Notes: a model not told the origin generated them from the sequence alone. DNA of 64,000 bases from Aurantiochytrium sp. KH105 (GCA_003116975.1 BGKB01000017.1:434001-498000), one strand, 5' to 3'; counted from the first letter of the stretch, positions 41,489 through 54,116 are shown. A program made the numbers and translations.

Positions 41489-41600
41489 AACTTTTTTTCT
41501 TTTCTTTTCTTTTCTTTTCTTTTCTTTTACCTGCTTTTTTTTCTTTCTTTTCCTTTATTTCCTTTTTTTTCTTTTTCCCCTCCCCGGCCTCCCGGCTGCG
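41489..41600. repeat. Polypyrimidine tract, (TTTTC)n-rich
   Basis: About 110 bp that are nearly all C and T on the + strand, with six to seven TTTTC units at 41495-41528. Similar tracts lie at 44981 and 50064. Confidence 0.85.
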
Positions 41601-41944
41601 GCCTTCCTGAAGTCGCTTCTGTTTTGTTTTCCTCCTCTCTTCCAGACGTCCCTTGCTTCCTGCCCCGCACCCGCCCCGCATCTGCCCCACACCCGCTCGT
41701 GTCTCCGCGTCCCTCGCGCCCAAAGCCAAAGCCAAGCCAAGCCACAGAGCTGCGCATGCACGAGACAGGCGTGGCTTGGCTTGGCGTGGTATGGTGTGTG
41801 TGTTTTTCTTCGCGCGTTGCTGTTGACTGGCCGTCGCAAGAGGGCCCGGGTGGGGAAGGGGGGGGGGTACACGAGGACGTACTCGTACTTGCCGCCGCCG
41901 CACGACGCGGTCTTGACGTGCGTCGATCGATTCATCAAAAGTCA

Positions 41945-42140
41945 GATGAAATGCTCATGCATGCTTGCACGCTCGCACGCACGCTCGCACGCTTGCACGC
42001 ACGCATGCACTGGACAAATGGACGAACGAAGGAAACGAACGAGCGGACGAATGTGAGAACGAACGAAGGGACGAACGAACGAACGAACGAGCGAGCGAGC
42101 GAGCGATCGAGTGGACGAACGTACGAGCGAGCGAACGAAC
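41945..42140. repeat. Tetranucleotide repeat cluster (GCAC, CGAA, CGAG)
   Basis: GCACGCTC/GCACGC units (about 41965-42010) pass into CGAA units (about 42025-42090), then CGAG units (42088-42106) and more CGAA/CGAG. Such blocks read as repeated R/T/N/E or S/F/V/R in various frames and should not be taken as coding. Confidence 0.8.
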
Positions 42141-44980
42141 GGCTGTGCTTTGGTCCTCGCACGTTCGCCGAAAGCAAGCTTGACTTTCGTTCGAGGGAGG
42201 CCACAGAAGATGGCGATGGCGAAGGCAATGATCTGCGTCCGCAGAAGTGAGATGAGATGCAAATGCAAGCAAGGCATGCGTGCGTGCGTGCATGCATGCA
42301 TGGATGACTGGCTGGCCATGGCGGATGTACGGAAAGGAACAGGACGCAAGGCACGAGGAGGTTGACGAAGAGGAAGCTTGCTTGGATGCTGGCTCACCTA
42401 GTCGGCCCGCCGCCATGACAACCTGACCTGAAATTTCTCAGCGATCTCGCAAGAGACCCCAGCGACTGCGAATCAACCAGACAAGGCTATGTCTGAGCAA
42501 CAAGCAAGTGGAGCCTGGAGACCATAGACTTGGAGATAAGCGTGAGCAGGTGGTCCATTGGCTAGAGAAAGTTCGGCAGAGCGTGCTGATAGCTTGACTG
42601 TGATGCCATGAGCGAGTCCGTCGAGGTCTTGCACGAGACGTGCTCTGCGCACGCTTGCTCGTGCAATGCGGGGAGTGGGAAATGCTGGCCTGCCGGTTTT
42701 GGTCTTTGTCTCTGCTCGCAGAAACGCCAGGCACGGCGAATCAGTCGACGGCCCTAAAGGTCTGTCTGGTTTTTTCTGTCTCGGCTCCTCCGTCCGCCAT
42801 CCGTTGAAGATGGAATAACCAATTCACAGGGAGATTCTATGCACGTTCCAGCGTTTTCCCAAAACTTTTTCTTTTCTTTTCTCGCTGCTCGTCTGCAAGT
42901 CGTCGTCAGTCAGCAGCACAGCGCAACCCGGCCAACCCGACAAACCCGTTCCAAGCATGAATGCATGCTTGGAGTCCAGTCTAGGCAGGCCACGTTCCCA
43001 AGAATCAAGAAAATGATAAACCATGCAACCAATCAATCAATAGGCCTATTGCAGCTATGTACAGCCGCTGCAACCAGCCTCGTGGCGTCCATCCTGGCCA
43101 ATCGTCCGTTCCCTTCCGTTCGCGCGGCCGCTCGCTCTCTCCAGCTCTTTTCCCCTTCCCCTGACCTTCTTCCTCCGCGCGCGCATCCGAAACTCCCGTT
43201 CGCGCTCACAGGCCGGGTGGCCGCGGCCGCAGCGGACCCGCACACACGCGTCGCTGTGGGCCCTCCCCCTTATCCCGCCCTCTTCAGCCCTTCCATAAGT
43301 GCAGCGAACACGCGACGAACCCGCGCTCAGCCACGTCTGTGGGGCAGTCTGCGGGAGTACCCGCCCGCCGCCATACCACACCCAAACCCTACATCCCGCA
43401 GCGAGACAGCCCGGCTCCGCCGCGCTCGTGCCGCGGGAAAAAGGCAACAACTGGAGAATGAATATAAAATAAAAAAGAAAAGCGCGTGAGAGGGGGGGGG
43501 CGCCGCGGCCGCTGTTTTCCCGCCCCTTCAAGCGCATCCGTCCATCCACCATGCTAAAGCCGTGCCGCCATCGCGCGCTTCTCCGCGCCCGCCTTGCCTT
43601 GCCGGATGCTATCAGTCAGCCTCGCCTTCGACGGCGGCCGCCATGTACGCATGCATGATGCGCGAGGCTGACGCGCGGCCGCGGCCTGGTTGGGAAGTTG
43701 GCTCGAGCGAGGGGACGCGGAGAGGATGAGGCCCAAGCAAGGATGGGTGGCCATGGAGGATGGGCCAAAGATTCGCTTTCTTGCTCGAGTTGCGCGAAAG
43801 GACCCGACCGTCGCGGCCGACGTCCACTTGTCCATCCATTTCGTGCTGGCCGCCACGGGCAGGACGGTCGCCCTCGCCTGAGATTCCCCGGCGGCTGCGG
43901 AGAGAATCTCAAGAAGCGTGACGCGGGCTGGGGAAGAAGGAGTGCGTGAATGAATGACTGGATGGATGGATGAATGGATGATCGCATGAAGGATGGGGAA
44001 TCAGCAGCCTCGCGCAGAGTTCCGGGCACGGCGACGACGCTGGAGGCTGGGCACAGGGACGCCCAGAGCAGCCAGCAGCAGCTTGTGTATGGTTTTGGGA
44101 TGGTTTGTTTTGGGCTGCTTTGGGATGGACTCGGCATGAGGGGGGACTTTGTCGGGCCCATCGAGTCAAGTGAGCGAATCTTGGAGGCGCTTCTGCTCTA
44201 CTGGCGACGGCGTGCTGGTGCGTGTATGTGCGTGGTAGGCAATGCCTGGAAAGCCGATTTTCTGCAGGCAGACCAATGGAGTCGCTGCAGTGCAGCTGCT
44301 GCAGCTGGCTGCTTGCGAGTGGCCTCTTCGCAGGAACGAATCTTTAGCTGCCTTGCGACGCCCATAGGACTTCAATAGAGCAAGTCCGCGACGAATCTGC
44401 CCAGCACCTTGGACAAGCTTACGACGAGGCCAGACGAGAGAGATTGCGTGCACGCCTGCACACCCAGCCGCCCTGCGTGGCTAGAAACAGAAGATGTAAA
44501 CTTGTGCACGCATCTTCATCAAATCTCGTGTCCTGGTCGCTGCCCGTCCGCCCGCCCACCGGGGACGCACGGTCGGTCCAGATGCGGCACGGCGAAGTCG
44601 CAACAGACAGACGAAGGAAAAGCGGGCGTAGCCTGCATATGCACGCTCGGCTGCCGCACTGGTGGGTCGTTTCGTTCTTCTCATTCCAAGACGTCCTTCC
44701 TTTGTCCATTTGATCAATCGAACGTTCTCTGACACGCCTGCAAGCAACCTCGCGGACCAGGTGCAGGAGCAGCAGCTGCAGCTGCTGCTGCTTGCAACAC
44801 CGCACTGCCCTGCACTGCACTGTTTGTTTGTTTTGTTGTTTGTACCTCCGAGTCTTCATGCACGCGCGAGCACCGCGAGCAGCCGCGTGAGATTTTTTTC
44901 ATTCCACTGCTTTTTTTCTTCTCCCGAGACCGTCTTTTTGAAAAACCCTCATTGCGTGCACTGTTTCTTCTTTCTTTCTT

Positions 44981-45088
44981 TCTTGCTTTCGTTTTCTTTT
45001 CTTTGCTTTCGTCTTTTTCTTTTCTTTTCTTTTCTTTCATTTCATTTCATTTTCTTTCCTTTGCTTTTCTTTTCTTTCGTCTTTTTCT
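44981..45088. repeat. Polypyrimidine tract, (TTTC)n and (TTTTC)n
   Basis: About 105 bp dominated by TTTC, TTTTC and ATTTC units on the + strand. Confidence 0.85.
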
Positions 45089-45330
45089 TCTCTGGTGCAT
45101 CGCGACCCGCCCCGGCCTGATCTTCGAGGGCGCGGAGCCGCCGCGGCGCCGCGGCCGGCCCGCGCAGCACGGGCCGCCGCCGCCGGCTGCGCTGCTGGCA
45201 GCTGCGCGTGCCGGCGGCGGGGCGGCGCACGAAGCCCGCAGCCGGCCACGGCCGAGCGGAGCGGGGTTTCTGTTTGGCGCGCCTTGCATCTCGCGCGACG
45301 ATGGGTTTGAAAAGTCGCGAGGGTCCCTAT

Positions 45331-45363
45331 CCATCCACCCATCCATCCATCCATCCATGCCAT
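45331..45363. repeat. (ATCC)n tetranucleotide repeat
   Basis: Seven to eight ATCC units with one interruption. A short inverse block, (GGAT)n, is at 43961-43980. Confidence 0.85.
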
Positions 45364-45627
45364 CGATCCGTCGTGCGCGCAGGGCAGGCGCGAGCGCGCG
45401 CGCGCGCTGTGGCTCGTTGAGCGCGAGCGGCCGGCGACGCGCAGTGCGCGCGAGCGGCGCCGGGCTCGCGTCGCAGGCGCTCGTCGCGGCGGCGACTTCA
45501 CTGCAGTGCGCGCTAGAGAGGAAAGGGAAGGAAGCAGCAGTGCAGTGCAGTTAACGAGCAGCGCCACGAGCACCTCGATATCGTCATCGCCATCGCCAGC
45601 GACATCAGCGTCGGCGACGCCGCTTGC

Positions 45628-45683
45628 GTTGTGCAGCAGCAGCAGCAGCAGCTGCTGTAGCATACGTGGATCAGCAGCTGCAG
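45628..45683. repeat. CAG/CTG trinucleotide and CAGCTG dyad cluster
   Basis: A run of seven CAG units leads straight into CAGCTGCTG and, 25 bp on, CAGCAGCTGCAG. It is one of the densest of the CAGCTG/CTGCAG clusters of this island. Confidence 0.75.
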
Positions 45684-45871
45684 CGGGCGCAGGTAGGCAG
45701 GCGGGCAAGTGGAAGCGTCGCGCGACGCGCAGCGAGTCTCCGCGTCGGTGACGAGCCGCGAACTGCTGCAGCTGCTGAGCGAACGGAGACGCTCGCTCGC
45801 TTCCTCGATGGTCGCGCGTCGCGCGGCGGCGAGCGTGGCGAGGTGACCCGCAGAGCGAGATCAACTTCAAG

Positions 45872-45910
45872 ACGCGAGCTCGGCGCGAGCTCGGCGCGAG
45901 CTCGGCGAGG
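45872..45910. repeat. Tandem 10-mer GCGAGCTCGG
   Basis: Three direct copies of the decamer GCGAGCTCGG, each holding the palindrome GAGCTC. Confidence 0.85.
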
Positions 45911-47746
45911 AAGGGACTCTAACTGACGCCAGCCACGATTTCGCCACGGAAGCTCCTGAAGAGGAGGAGGAAGGCGCGCGAGTGCTTCACGAACGGCTGC
46001 TTGCGGCGCTCTCAGAGAACAAGCTCGCGGCCGCGCACGCGTTCCGCCCTGCCGACTTGTGAGTCCATTTGCTCGCAGCGCTGCTCGCGTCGCCCGCCGC
46101 CGCTGCGCAGCTTCTGAAATTTGAAAAAGGTTATGCCAAACCGCGCAGAAAGACATCTCGAGCGTCTTTCTCTCCAGCCAGATGGCGACAGGAGGGCTTC
46201 AAGAACCAGTGGCAGAAACCCGCGCACCGGCCGCACCTCTTTTCCACTGCACGCGAGAGCAAGCAAGCAAGCCTTGCCTGCTTGCTTGCAGTTGGTTGCT
46301 TATGCACGCTGGTGAGGGCGCCACTTACTGTTGCTCGCCGCCAGGGTGCTGGGTTAAAATTCACAGAACCCGGGCGATCGTGCAGGAACCGGGCTCCGCG
46401 CAGGTCTCAGTGATTTACGGTTAGTTTTTTTATTTGTTATTTTATTTTTAGTTTCCAATCCCCTCACCCGCGGACCCAAGCGGCGGCTCCTTCCTCGTCT
46501 GTTGTGCGCGGCCGCGGCGACCGTCACGAGTAGCGAGCGAGGCGTTCTTGCACCATCCGAGAAGACCTGAACATGGACTCGCGACAAGTTTTTATTGTTC
46601 CTTGCCAGCTTCCCTCATTCCTTCGTTCACTCGTTCGCTCCTTTCACGCACTCGCGCACGCGCGAAGACGCACGCGTTCGTGGACCTGCTTTTTACCTTC
46701 AAAGCTCTGAGGAGAAAACCAGGAGGAGAACGAAGACGACGCGGTCTCCGAGCGGCGGGGCCTGTAGTACATTCAATTTGTTGAAGAGGGCGCGTGTTGT
46801 GGACACCTGGAGGAAAAGTCTTTACAGCGTGAATGGAAACGAAGTCCACGGCGGAACGGAAGAATCGGTCGCCATCAGCACGTCGCGGCCGAGGAATTAT
46901 GGCTAATCCGGATGATAAAAAGGAATAAAAGAAAAGATCCCCGGCAGCGGAGGTAAAGCGAACGAGGCTCCGAGCCGCGAGCGAGCGCGCTGCCGCCGAG
47001 ATTTATAATGAACAAAAAAACAAATGGATGTCGTACAAATCTGTTCATGCAAAGGTCCACTGCTTGGCTTCCTCTCGTGCTATTTTCTTTATTCTTTCGA
47101 GATTTTTATGGCGTGCGTCCTTTTGCGCGCGCTTCTCTGTATAAAGGAGTGCGTGCGCCATGCACGGCATGGGCATTCGTCTTCTCCGTGCCGTATCCAC
47201 AATAGCTCGGAATCGAGGCTGCGTCGCATGCGCGAACCACCCCATGGGGATTTTGACCGCTCAGTTTTCTGCTCGTTGATTGCTACGCTCCTGGCTTTCG
47301 ACCTTGCACAAGATGGGCGCGCGCCGTGGGCGCACGATCAATTTATCGAGTGGCCATGGGACCGGTGAACGCGGCAACTGCGCCACGCAGCCAGTTTGCT
47401 CGGTAGCCAACCGTCTTCCACGCTACCTGCGACGCCATCGTGGCCCGGCCTGTCCATCTCAAGTGGTCCTGCCTGCCTTGCGACAGATGTCAATTTTGAT
47501 GTATTGCGCATGTCATGCCATGCGTCGCGAGGTTTCCGCAGATGCTGGTGCTGCGCGAACTGAGCGCGCGCCGCGGGCGCACGAACACTAGCCATGGGCT
47601 CGACTCAAACAAAGTCGACTTCTTCGAAAAGAGGACCCGTGATCAGGACCATTGCTCGCACGAAGCCTGGCGCGAGCAGCCGTCTCTCTGTGCGGCGCCG
47701 CGAAAGAGGCCCGCGCATGGTATCACACGTGGGGCCGGCGGCCTGC

Positions 47747-47925
47747 CCACCCCAGAGAAGCGCGAATCTTGCGCGGTGCATTGCCGACGCTTCGAAGATT
47801 CGGGCCGTGTCATTCGCAGCTAGCTGCTGCTGCTGCAGCTGCACACGTTTCGTTGACTGTGAAGCCGGCCGGCCGACCGACCAGGCTAGCGCTCCACCCC
47901 AGAGAAGCGCGAATCTTGCGCGGTG
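47747..47925. repeat. 32-bp direct repeat pair
   Basis: An identical 32-bp segment (starting CCACCCCAGAGAAG, ending GCGCGGTG) occurs at 47747-47778 and 47894-47925, 147 bp apart. Related degenerate pieces lie nearby (ATCTTGCGC near 48163 and 48531; GAGCGCGCGCC near 47562 and 48045). Confidence 0.85.
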
Positions 47926-48717
47926 TATTCGGCTTGCAGTAACGTTGCCTCTGCAACGAGTCTCGACAAGAATGTGAGTAGTGCACACTCTTCATATTAT
48001 TAGGATAGTATAGGAGTGCACACTCTCACTTGGTTGCACGAAACGAGCGCGCGCCAAGCTTGGGTCTGAGTCCTGCTGGGATCGTTTGACTGGCTGCGAA
48101 GGGTCGCACGGGGCCCGCCGCGAGCGAAGCGAGGAGCAGCCGGCGTCGCCGCTGTGCGTCCCATCTTGCGCGGGCCGTCCTGCCTGCGCAGCCGAACGCA
48201 AGAGATTGCGCAGGTTCCGGTGGCTTACGCTGGCCCGAGAAACCGGGTTTTCACGAGCGCGCGCCGGCCGCTGAGCGCTGGTTGAATGGCCCTGGAGGAT
48301 TGAAGAATTGCGGTTTCCGTGGTCCGAAAAATGGGACACTGCACCCTTTGTGCAACCAGCTGCATCTGGCTGCAGGCGTAAACAGCTGGCTGCAGCGCCA
48401 AGCTTACTGTAAGTATATAGTTCTATAGCAGCAAGGCTGCTCCGCCACCGGCGCCAGCGCAGGCTGCTGCAGTGTCTGTCCCATTTTTCGTGGCCCGGCC
48501 TGCACGCGCTGCACGGGCTGCAGGGCGCGGATCTTGCGCAGGTGCACCTGCTGGCTCGACGTGCGATCCCAATCGCTGTCGCCGATCAATCGAGCGCGAG
48601 CTCGAACAAAGAAGAAGGCGAAAAGGGTTCAAGGCGTAGTAGGCTGCGTGCGCAAAACGGGCAGGTGTCTCGAGCGCGCGCGCGCATTTTGTCAAAGGGG
48701 AGCTCGATTGCCGGAGG

Positions 48718-48809
48718 CAAATTTTAAAAATTGAAAAAAAATGAAAATCAAAAGGAAATAGGCTAAATAAAAAAGGAAATGAAAAGAAATAAAAAAGAAA
48801 TAAAAGAGG
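48718..48809. repeat. A-rich patch
   Basis: About 90 bp of A-rich, mostly purine sequence (AAATAAAAAAGGAAAT-like units) in an otherwise GC-rich surrounding. Confidence 0.8.
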
Positions 48810-49589
48810 ATGGCGAAAGAAAGGGAAAGTCACTCGCATTCGCATCGCCATCGAAGTGTGAATAACCTTGATGTGATGGCACAAGTTACACTTGCTGCAG
48901 CAGCCTGCTCTGGCAGCTTAGCTGCTGCCTCTACAGAGCGAGCGCTCTATTATCCAGCTACAGCTACAGCTAGGATTGGCAGAGCTGAGGCGTGGCAGCC
49001 GAAGTGATGAACTTTTACTCACGAAGAGCTGTTCTGTCCGTTCGGCATCTCCGTTTCGAATGCGTTCGTCTCTCGCGCCGCCGCTCTCGACTTTTTCTTG
49101 GAAAGATACAGCCAACAGCAACAAATAAACAAACTTCTCCGTGACCGATAAAAAGTGGTCGAGAGACCTCCTCGGTCTTCTCTCGTCCGAACAAGCTTTT
49201 GTTCTTCAAAGTTTCAGATGATCAACAGTCGCCTCTGATCAAATTTCACCTTTGAGAATGGAGGAGAAAGAAGTCCGGTTTGCACCAACCAATTTGCCAC
49301 GTTGCTGCAGTGGCCGGCGTCGTCAGCGTCTTGTGGCCGGTTCTCCGCTTCGCAAGCGTTGCCGAGATGGCCCCCCACGCAATTTGTACCGCAGAAAGTA
49401 CGTACAGCCAATCATTTCATCAATAACATCATTTGCCTCGTTTTGTCCGCGCCCATGGCGCTCGCTCGGTCCCGTGGCTTTGCTTCTTCTCTCCCTCTCT
49501 CAAGTCGCGCGCGCTGGCAGTGTACCGCCGCCACTCAGGACTGGACCGCCGCGGCACTCCCTGGCCGGGAGGAGGTACCGCACCTCAAT

Positions 49590-49592
49590 CTC

Positions 49593-49627
<35 letters not shown>
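49590..49627. repeat. (AAC)n trinucleotide repeat
   Basis: About twelve AAC units. An Asn, Gln or Thr run would result in any + frame, but no gene model supports coding. Confidence 0.9.
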
Positions 49628-50063
49628 AATCATCAACAACTGCAACCAACACCAACCAATAACGGGGGTGGCAACCACCACTCGCCACAAACTCCACTTT
49701 GCAGAGAACGCAAGGCAAGCAAGGATTTCGAGTTCAACTTGCTCAGTTATCAATCAAGTCGAACTTGAAAGCAGAGAAATATCCAGCCATGGGAGCTGCA
49801 GCGAACGAGCGAGCGAGCGAGCGGCTGCCGCGAGGATGGATGGAAAACCCGTTCGCCCGGGCACGCGACGTTCGCGCGAGATGCGAGCAGCTCTGCTGCC
49901 GAGAATCACCCAGCCAGCCGAGAGCGGAAGCGCGGCGCGGCGTGGCACAGAACCCGCGTGAACGCCGTCGCGAGCAGGGCTTGCCGGGATCCCCTGCTCG
50001 CCCGGTTCCGCAACCCGCGCCACATGGGAACTTTCGCTCCGGGAGGAGGCCGCGCGCAGGCTT

Positions 50064-50110
50064 TCTTTTCTTTTTCTTTTTTTTCTTTTCTTTTCTTTTC
50101 GTCCCCCTCG
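50064..50110. repeat. Polypyrimidine tract, (TTTTC)n
   Basis: About 45 bp of TTTTC and TTTTTC units on the + strand, third of its kind in the island. Confidence 0.8.
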
Positions 50111-51360
50111 CTCCCCTGCCCCGCACCAGGTCCACAGCGAGCCCGCATCATGCCCGCACCAGGTCCACAGCGCGAGAAGGTGCGGGTGTCTGTTTGAATC
50201 TTCCTTTGGCCCCTCATGTGGGACGCGGGAGCAGGGGGCCCCACAGCCGCCCGCGGCGCGGCGAGCACCTCCGAGCAGGTGATGAGAAAAAGCGGCGCTG
50301 GGACGCAAAAGGAAAATGGGTTGTGCACAGACCAGCCCTCCCGCCATGCTATAATGGGAGGCTAGTCGTTGGCGCTGCGGCCGGGACGCGGACGGCACGC
50401 GCAATGACCGGTGGCACGGGTTGCGGTCGGCCGCAAATCATGGCGTCCGCGGCGAGTTCTTCTTCCGGTTGCGAGCGGGAAAGAGGGAGAAAAGAAATAA
50501 ATGCAAGTCTCGACGTTTGGTCCGTGCGGAAGAGGCCCGGCGGGGGGTCGTGCAAGCGACTGCGACTGCGAGGAGTGGACCTAACGAATCACAAAGCGCT
50601 GGTCAGTCAGTTAAAGCAAGACTTTGTGTGCAGCCTCGACAGCACGAGCCGTAGCCAGGCTCAAATGCAAGCACGCACTTACGAATGAGAAAATACGCTG
50701 GAAACAGTCCAGGATGATGAGAGTTGCAGCTGAGTCCATTTTTTGTTTTTCTGTTTGTTTGTTTGTGCGAGCGCATTTCTGCAGTCCGAACCCGGGGAAC
50801 GGCCGTGCGTGCAGTGCAAGGTGACCGACTGTTTTGCAGTGAAAGCTCGCCGACGTCAACGTCGAACTGCGTGCTGCACCTGGCTAGCGGGCCTCACCGT
50901 CAAGCAGCGACTGCGAGCGCCACGTTTCCGCGGAACTTCTTTCAAGAAAAGAAAGAGCTTGCGCGCTGCTGCTGCATCTGCAAGTGACAGCCGCAGAAGT
51001 TAGCCACACGTAAAAGCACCGTCTGTCACCTTATTAGCACCAGCACCAGCACAGGTTGCTCTGCGCGGATCACGGCCAGTCAGGTTTCGCAGGTGACGTG
51101 GAGCATGTGTCGAAATGCCAGTCAGCCAGTCAGCCAGCCGGCCAGCCAGCCAAACCAGCGAGCAAGCCAGCGACACCCCAGCCGACTGCTTCATCCAGGG
51201 CCAGCAACGCGGCCACCCGCCACTCGCCACCCAATCTGAATCTCTCTCCCTCCCTCGCCCGCTCGCCATACATCGTTCGTTGGCAGGGAATCCATTTCCA
51301 AGGCATCTGACCCAGTCGCCAAAAGTCCCAGAAAGGAGGAAAACACAACCACGCAATGCC

Positions 51361-51377
51361 CCCGGGGGGGGGGGGGG
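51361..51377. repeat. Poly-G run (14 G)
   Basis: Three C followed by 14 uninterrupted G. Like the run at 5230 and the gap at 20009, such runs are assembly-sensitive and may fold into G-quadruplex. Confidence 0.9.
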
Positions 51378-53065
51378 TAGGCGGAACGTTTCGCTCTCCG
51401 AGAGCGGAAGCCGCCGAAAGAAAGGAACATGCAGATTTTTTAATTTATTTTCCTCGGGCGCCGGGAAACGTCTACCGTGCCTCTCACGCATGGGAAAAAA
51501 AAATAGAATAGTAAAATAAAGGCTCGTTGCTGTGACCAGTGAGTGGCGGGCGCAGCTCGGTCCTGACCCGCGCGCGCTGCCGGGGCCTGCCGGCGCCGGC
51601 GCCGGTGCGCAGCGCGCGGGGCTTCGGCCGCCGGCCCGCGACGCCCCGCGCCGCCGCTGCGCAGCTCTCGTGGCGGCGGGCTGCGGCTGCTGCCGGTAGT
51701 TGGGGACGATCACATGGCCGATCGCTCGGCCGACCGCCCGCTGGCGACGACCGACGACCGACCGCCCGCTGGCGACCACCCAGCCAGCCGCCCAAGCGAA
51801 CGAAGGGACGTCGTGGACGGCAGGCCGTGCCGGTGCCGTTCCGCCGGCTGTGTCTGTAGGCATGCTCGGCCGCACCACGCGCAAGCACGCGCCTGGCACG
51901 AGCCGCTCCTGTCGCTGGCACGTCCGATTCCGCACGAGATCGTGCACATTCATGTGACAACCATTGCGCAAGAGCGACCGACGACACACCACGTGAAGAA
52001 GAGCGAGGCGGCTGCAGCTGCAGGCGGAGGAGGGCGACCAGCAGCAGCTAGCTTGAAGGTTCTTCTTGAGATGATCGAGGATTTCTTGCTTTTTGTTTTC
52101 AGGACAGTGAGTTTCATCAACGTCCGTGAGGTTCGACGCGCCGCTGCGGTACGTACCATCGCAGCCGCTGCCGGCGGCAACTGGTTGGCTGCAGACCTTC
52201 GCAAGTCGATCGATCGAGATCGACCAGTGAAGCTGCCGGTGCCGCGCCCGCCGATGCGCGAACGATGCGCGCGTGACGTCGCGGCGAAGGCGCAGTGACG
52301 CCTGCCGAGATTCCTGCGCGGAAAATCCGAGCTCTTCCATTGCCACAGAGACCGCGGCGCCTCGCCGCATCTGCAGCTGCAGCTGCAGAAGCTGCTGCGC
52401 TTCTGCTCTTTGATGCCATGGCAAAATCGATGGCAATTTCCACGCCAACAGTGATGGCGATGGCGATGCCAACGCCTTCGCCACCGGCGTCGCAGCCTCG
52501 CACAAAGGCAAGGTCGCTGACAAGAAACGGACGGATGAATGGCTGCGCCGGCCAGATAGATTGATGGCTGGTCGCGGCACGGCGGGCTGGCTGGCTGGCT
52601 TCAGAAGGCGTCCTGGAAGGCAGGCAGCTAGCTAGCTCTGCAGCTGCAGCTCTGGCCTCGGCCGCGACCACGAGCGGCCTCGCGGCGTTCCGCTCGCGGC
52701 GGGATCTTCCCGGCGCAACTGTGAAATCGTCAGATCCAGCCCTTGCCGCGGCGCGTAGACACGCTCTCTGTCCCTTCCCCCAAATCAATGCTCGCTCACG
52801 CAGGCTAGACCAAGCTTGCTCTCCATCCCAGTCGTCTGGCGCCGACCGCAGCCGCGGCGTGGCCACCGCAGCTGGCGCTCGACTCGGACGCGCGCAGGGC
52901 GACCCGGGCGAATCTGGCCGGCCCGATGAGGCGGCGTGCATGCGGGTCCTCAGGGGCGTGACGCGCGTCTCCGCGACCGACTGCGACTGCGACCGCCAGG
53001 ACGAATCATGGCCGCAGCGAAGCGTCGCATGGCGCCTCGCCTCGCCTCGAGAGGCCACTCAGAGT

Positions 53066-53246
53066 GCTGTCGCTGTCGCTGTCGCTGTCGCGGTGAAGAT
53101 GTTGTGTTTTCCTCGTCTTGCTCGCGGGGTCCTGCCTGCCGCTGAATGCCGGGGACGCAAGAAAACACCGCGGCGCAGCTCCAACCCGAGGCACGTGCTG
53201 CTGGCGCTGCTGCACAGAAAAGACGGACGGACGGACGGACGGCGCG
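53066..53246. repeat. (TGTCGC)n and (GGAC)n repeats
   Basis: About four TGTCGC hexamers at 53066-53092 and about five GGAC units at 53221-53246. Confidence 0.8.
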
Positions 53247-54116
53247 CGGCCTCCCTTTTCTTTGGGGGTTGGGATTGATAGGCCTTCTTCCGTGCGCGCA
53301 ACGAGAAAAAGAAAACGAGCATCTGCCGATCCAACTGACTGGGAATGTTTTGCAATCAATTGGAGTTTCTTTCATTTCTTCTTTCTTTGGACGATGAAAG
53401 AACCGTGAGGATCACGGGACGCGAATCGCCGCCAGCATGCTCGCGAGTTCTTGCAAGCGTCCGAGCTCTCCGCATTTGACTTGAAAAGAAAAAGAGAAAA
53501 CATGTTGACTCTGCCCGCTGGAAAAAATAAATAAAAATGAGACTTGGACGCGTCAGCACGCAATGATGGCTGTGCTGGAGTGGAGGCCCAGCAGACTCTA
53601 CCGATATCACAGCGTTTGTCTGTCTCGACTGCAAGGTTCTTTTCGTGGCGTCTCGAGTCACAATGGCAAGGCACAGCATGAAAAAAGATCACGGCTTGAA
53701 AAGAAAGAACCGGCAACATTAGGAAATCTCGACCAAGACGAAGCACGCAAATCTCCTCTGGAAACGGAATCTTGGAAAGTCGGAGCCTAAAAGAAGATGA
53801 AAAGAAAAGACTGGGAATTAAAAAATTAACTGTGAGATGCGCAGCAAATCGAAGGTGAACAACGAAATCCAACAACGCTGCGTTCCAGCATTCACAGACA
53901 AGACACGCGTCCGCAGGCCTATTAACCTTTTTGAAAAAAAAAAGGCTTGACTTCCTTTATCAAGCAAGCTAAAGTTACCCGACGCAACGCGCGATAGTCG
54001 AGCATCGAAAGTCTCTCTCTTTCTGGCTCAACCTACCGACAAACGAGTCGTGCTTGAGCTTCTTCCTGGTGTCTCTCCTTCTACGAGCGTCAGAAATCGA
54101 GAACTCTTACTTGCAT

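Larger units (their letters stand above)
40427..54116. other. Gene-poor, repeat-rich island of about 13.7 kb
   Basis: No convincing gene was found. Open frames of 100-530 codons exist on both strands but are Arg/Ala/Ser/Pro-rich products of GC-rich sequence, lack recognisable motifs, overlap in all frames and cross simple repeats. The stretch holds polypyrimidine tracts, tetranucleotide repeats, an A-rich patch, AAC repeats, a 32-bp direct repeat and many CAGCTG/CTGCAG dyads (44.2-52.7 kb). All other parts of the window carry a gene every 2-4 kb. The left end must include the promoter of the Cys/His-repeat gene. Long non-coding RNA or undetected many-exon genes cannot be excluded. Confidence 0.6.

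Noticed and set aside
42025..42106. Regularly repeated CGAA/CGAG units as a CRISPR-like array
   Set aside because: A simple tetranucleotide microsatellite without spacers, in a eukaryotic genome.
45037..45870. Open frame of 277 codons on -
   Set aside because: Crosses CT-rich and ATCC repeats and is composed of Arg/Ala runs; a competing frame on + is just as long.
51000..52580. Open frame of 526 codons on -
   Set aside because: Arg/Ala/Pro/Ser-rich, no motif, overlaps long frames on the other strand and crosses poly-G and CAGCTG repeats; typical of GC-rich non-coding DNA.
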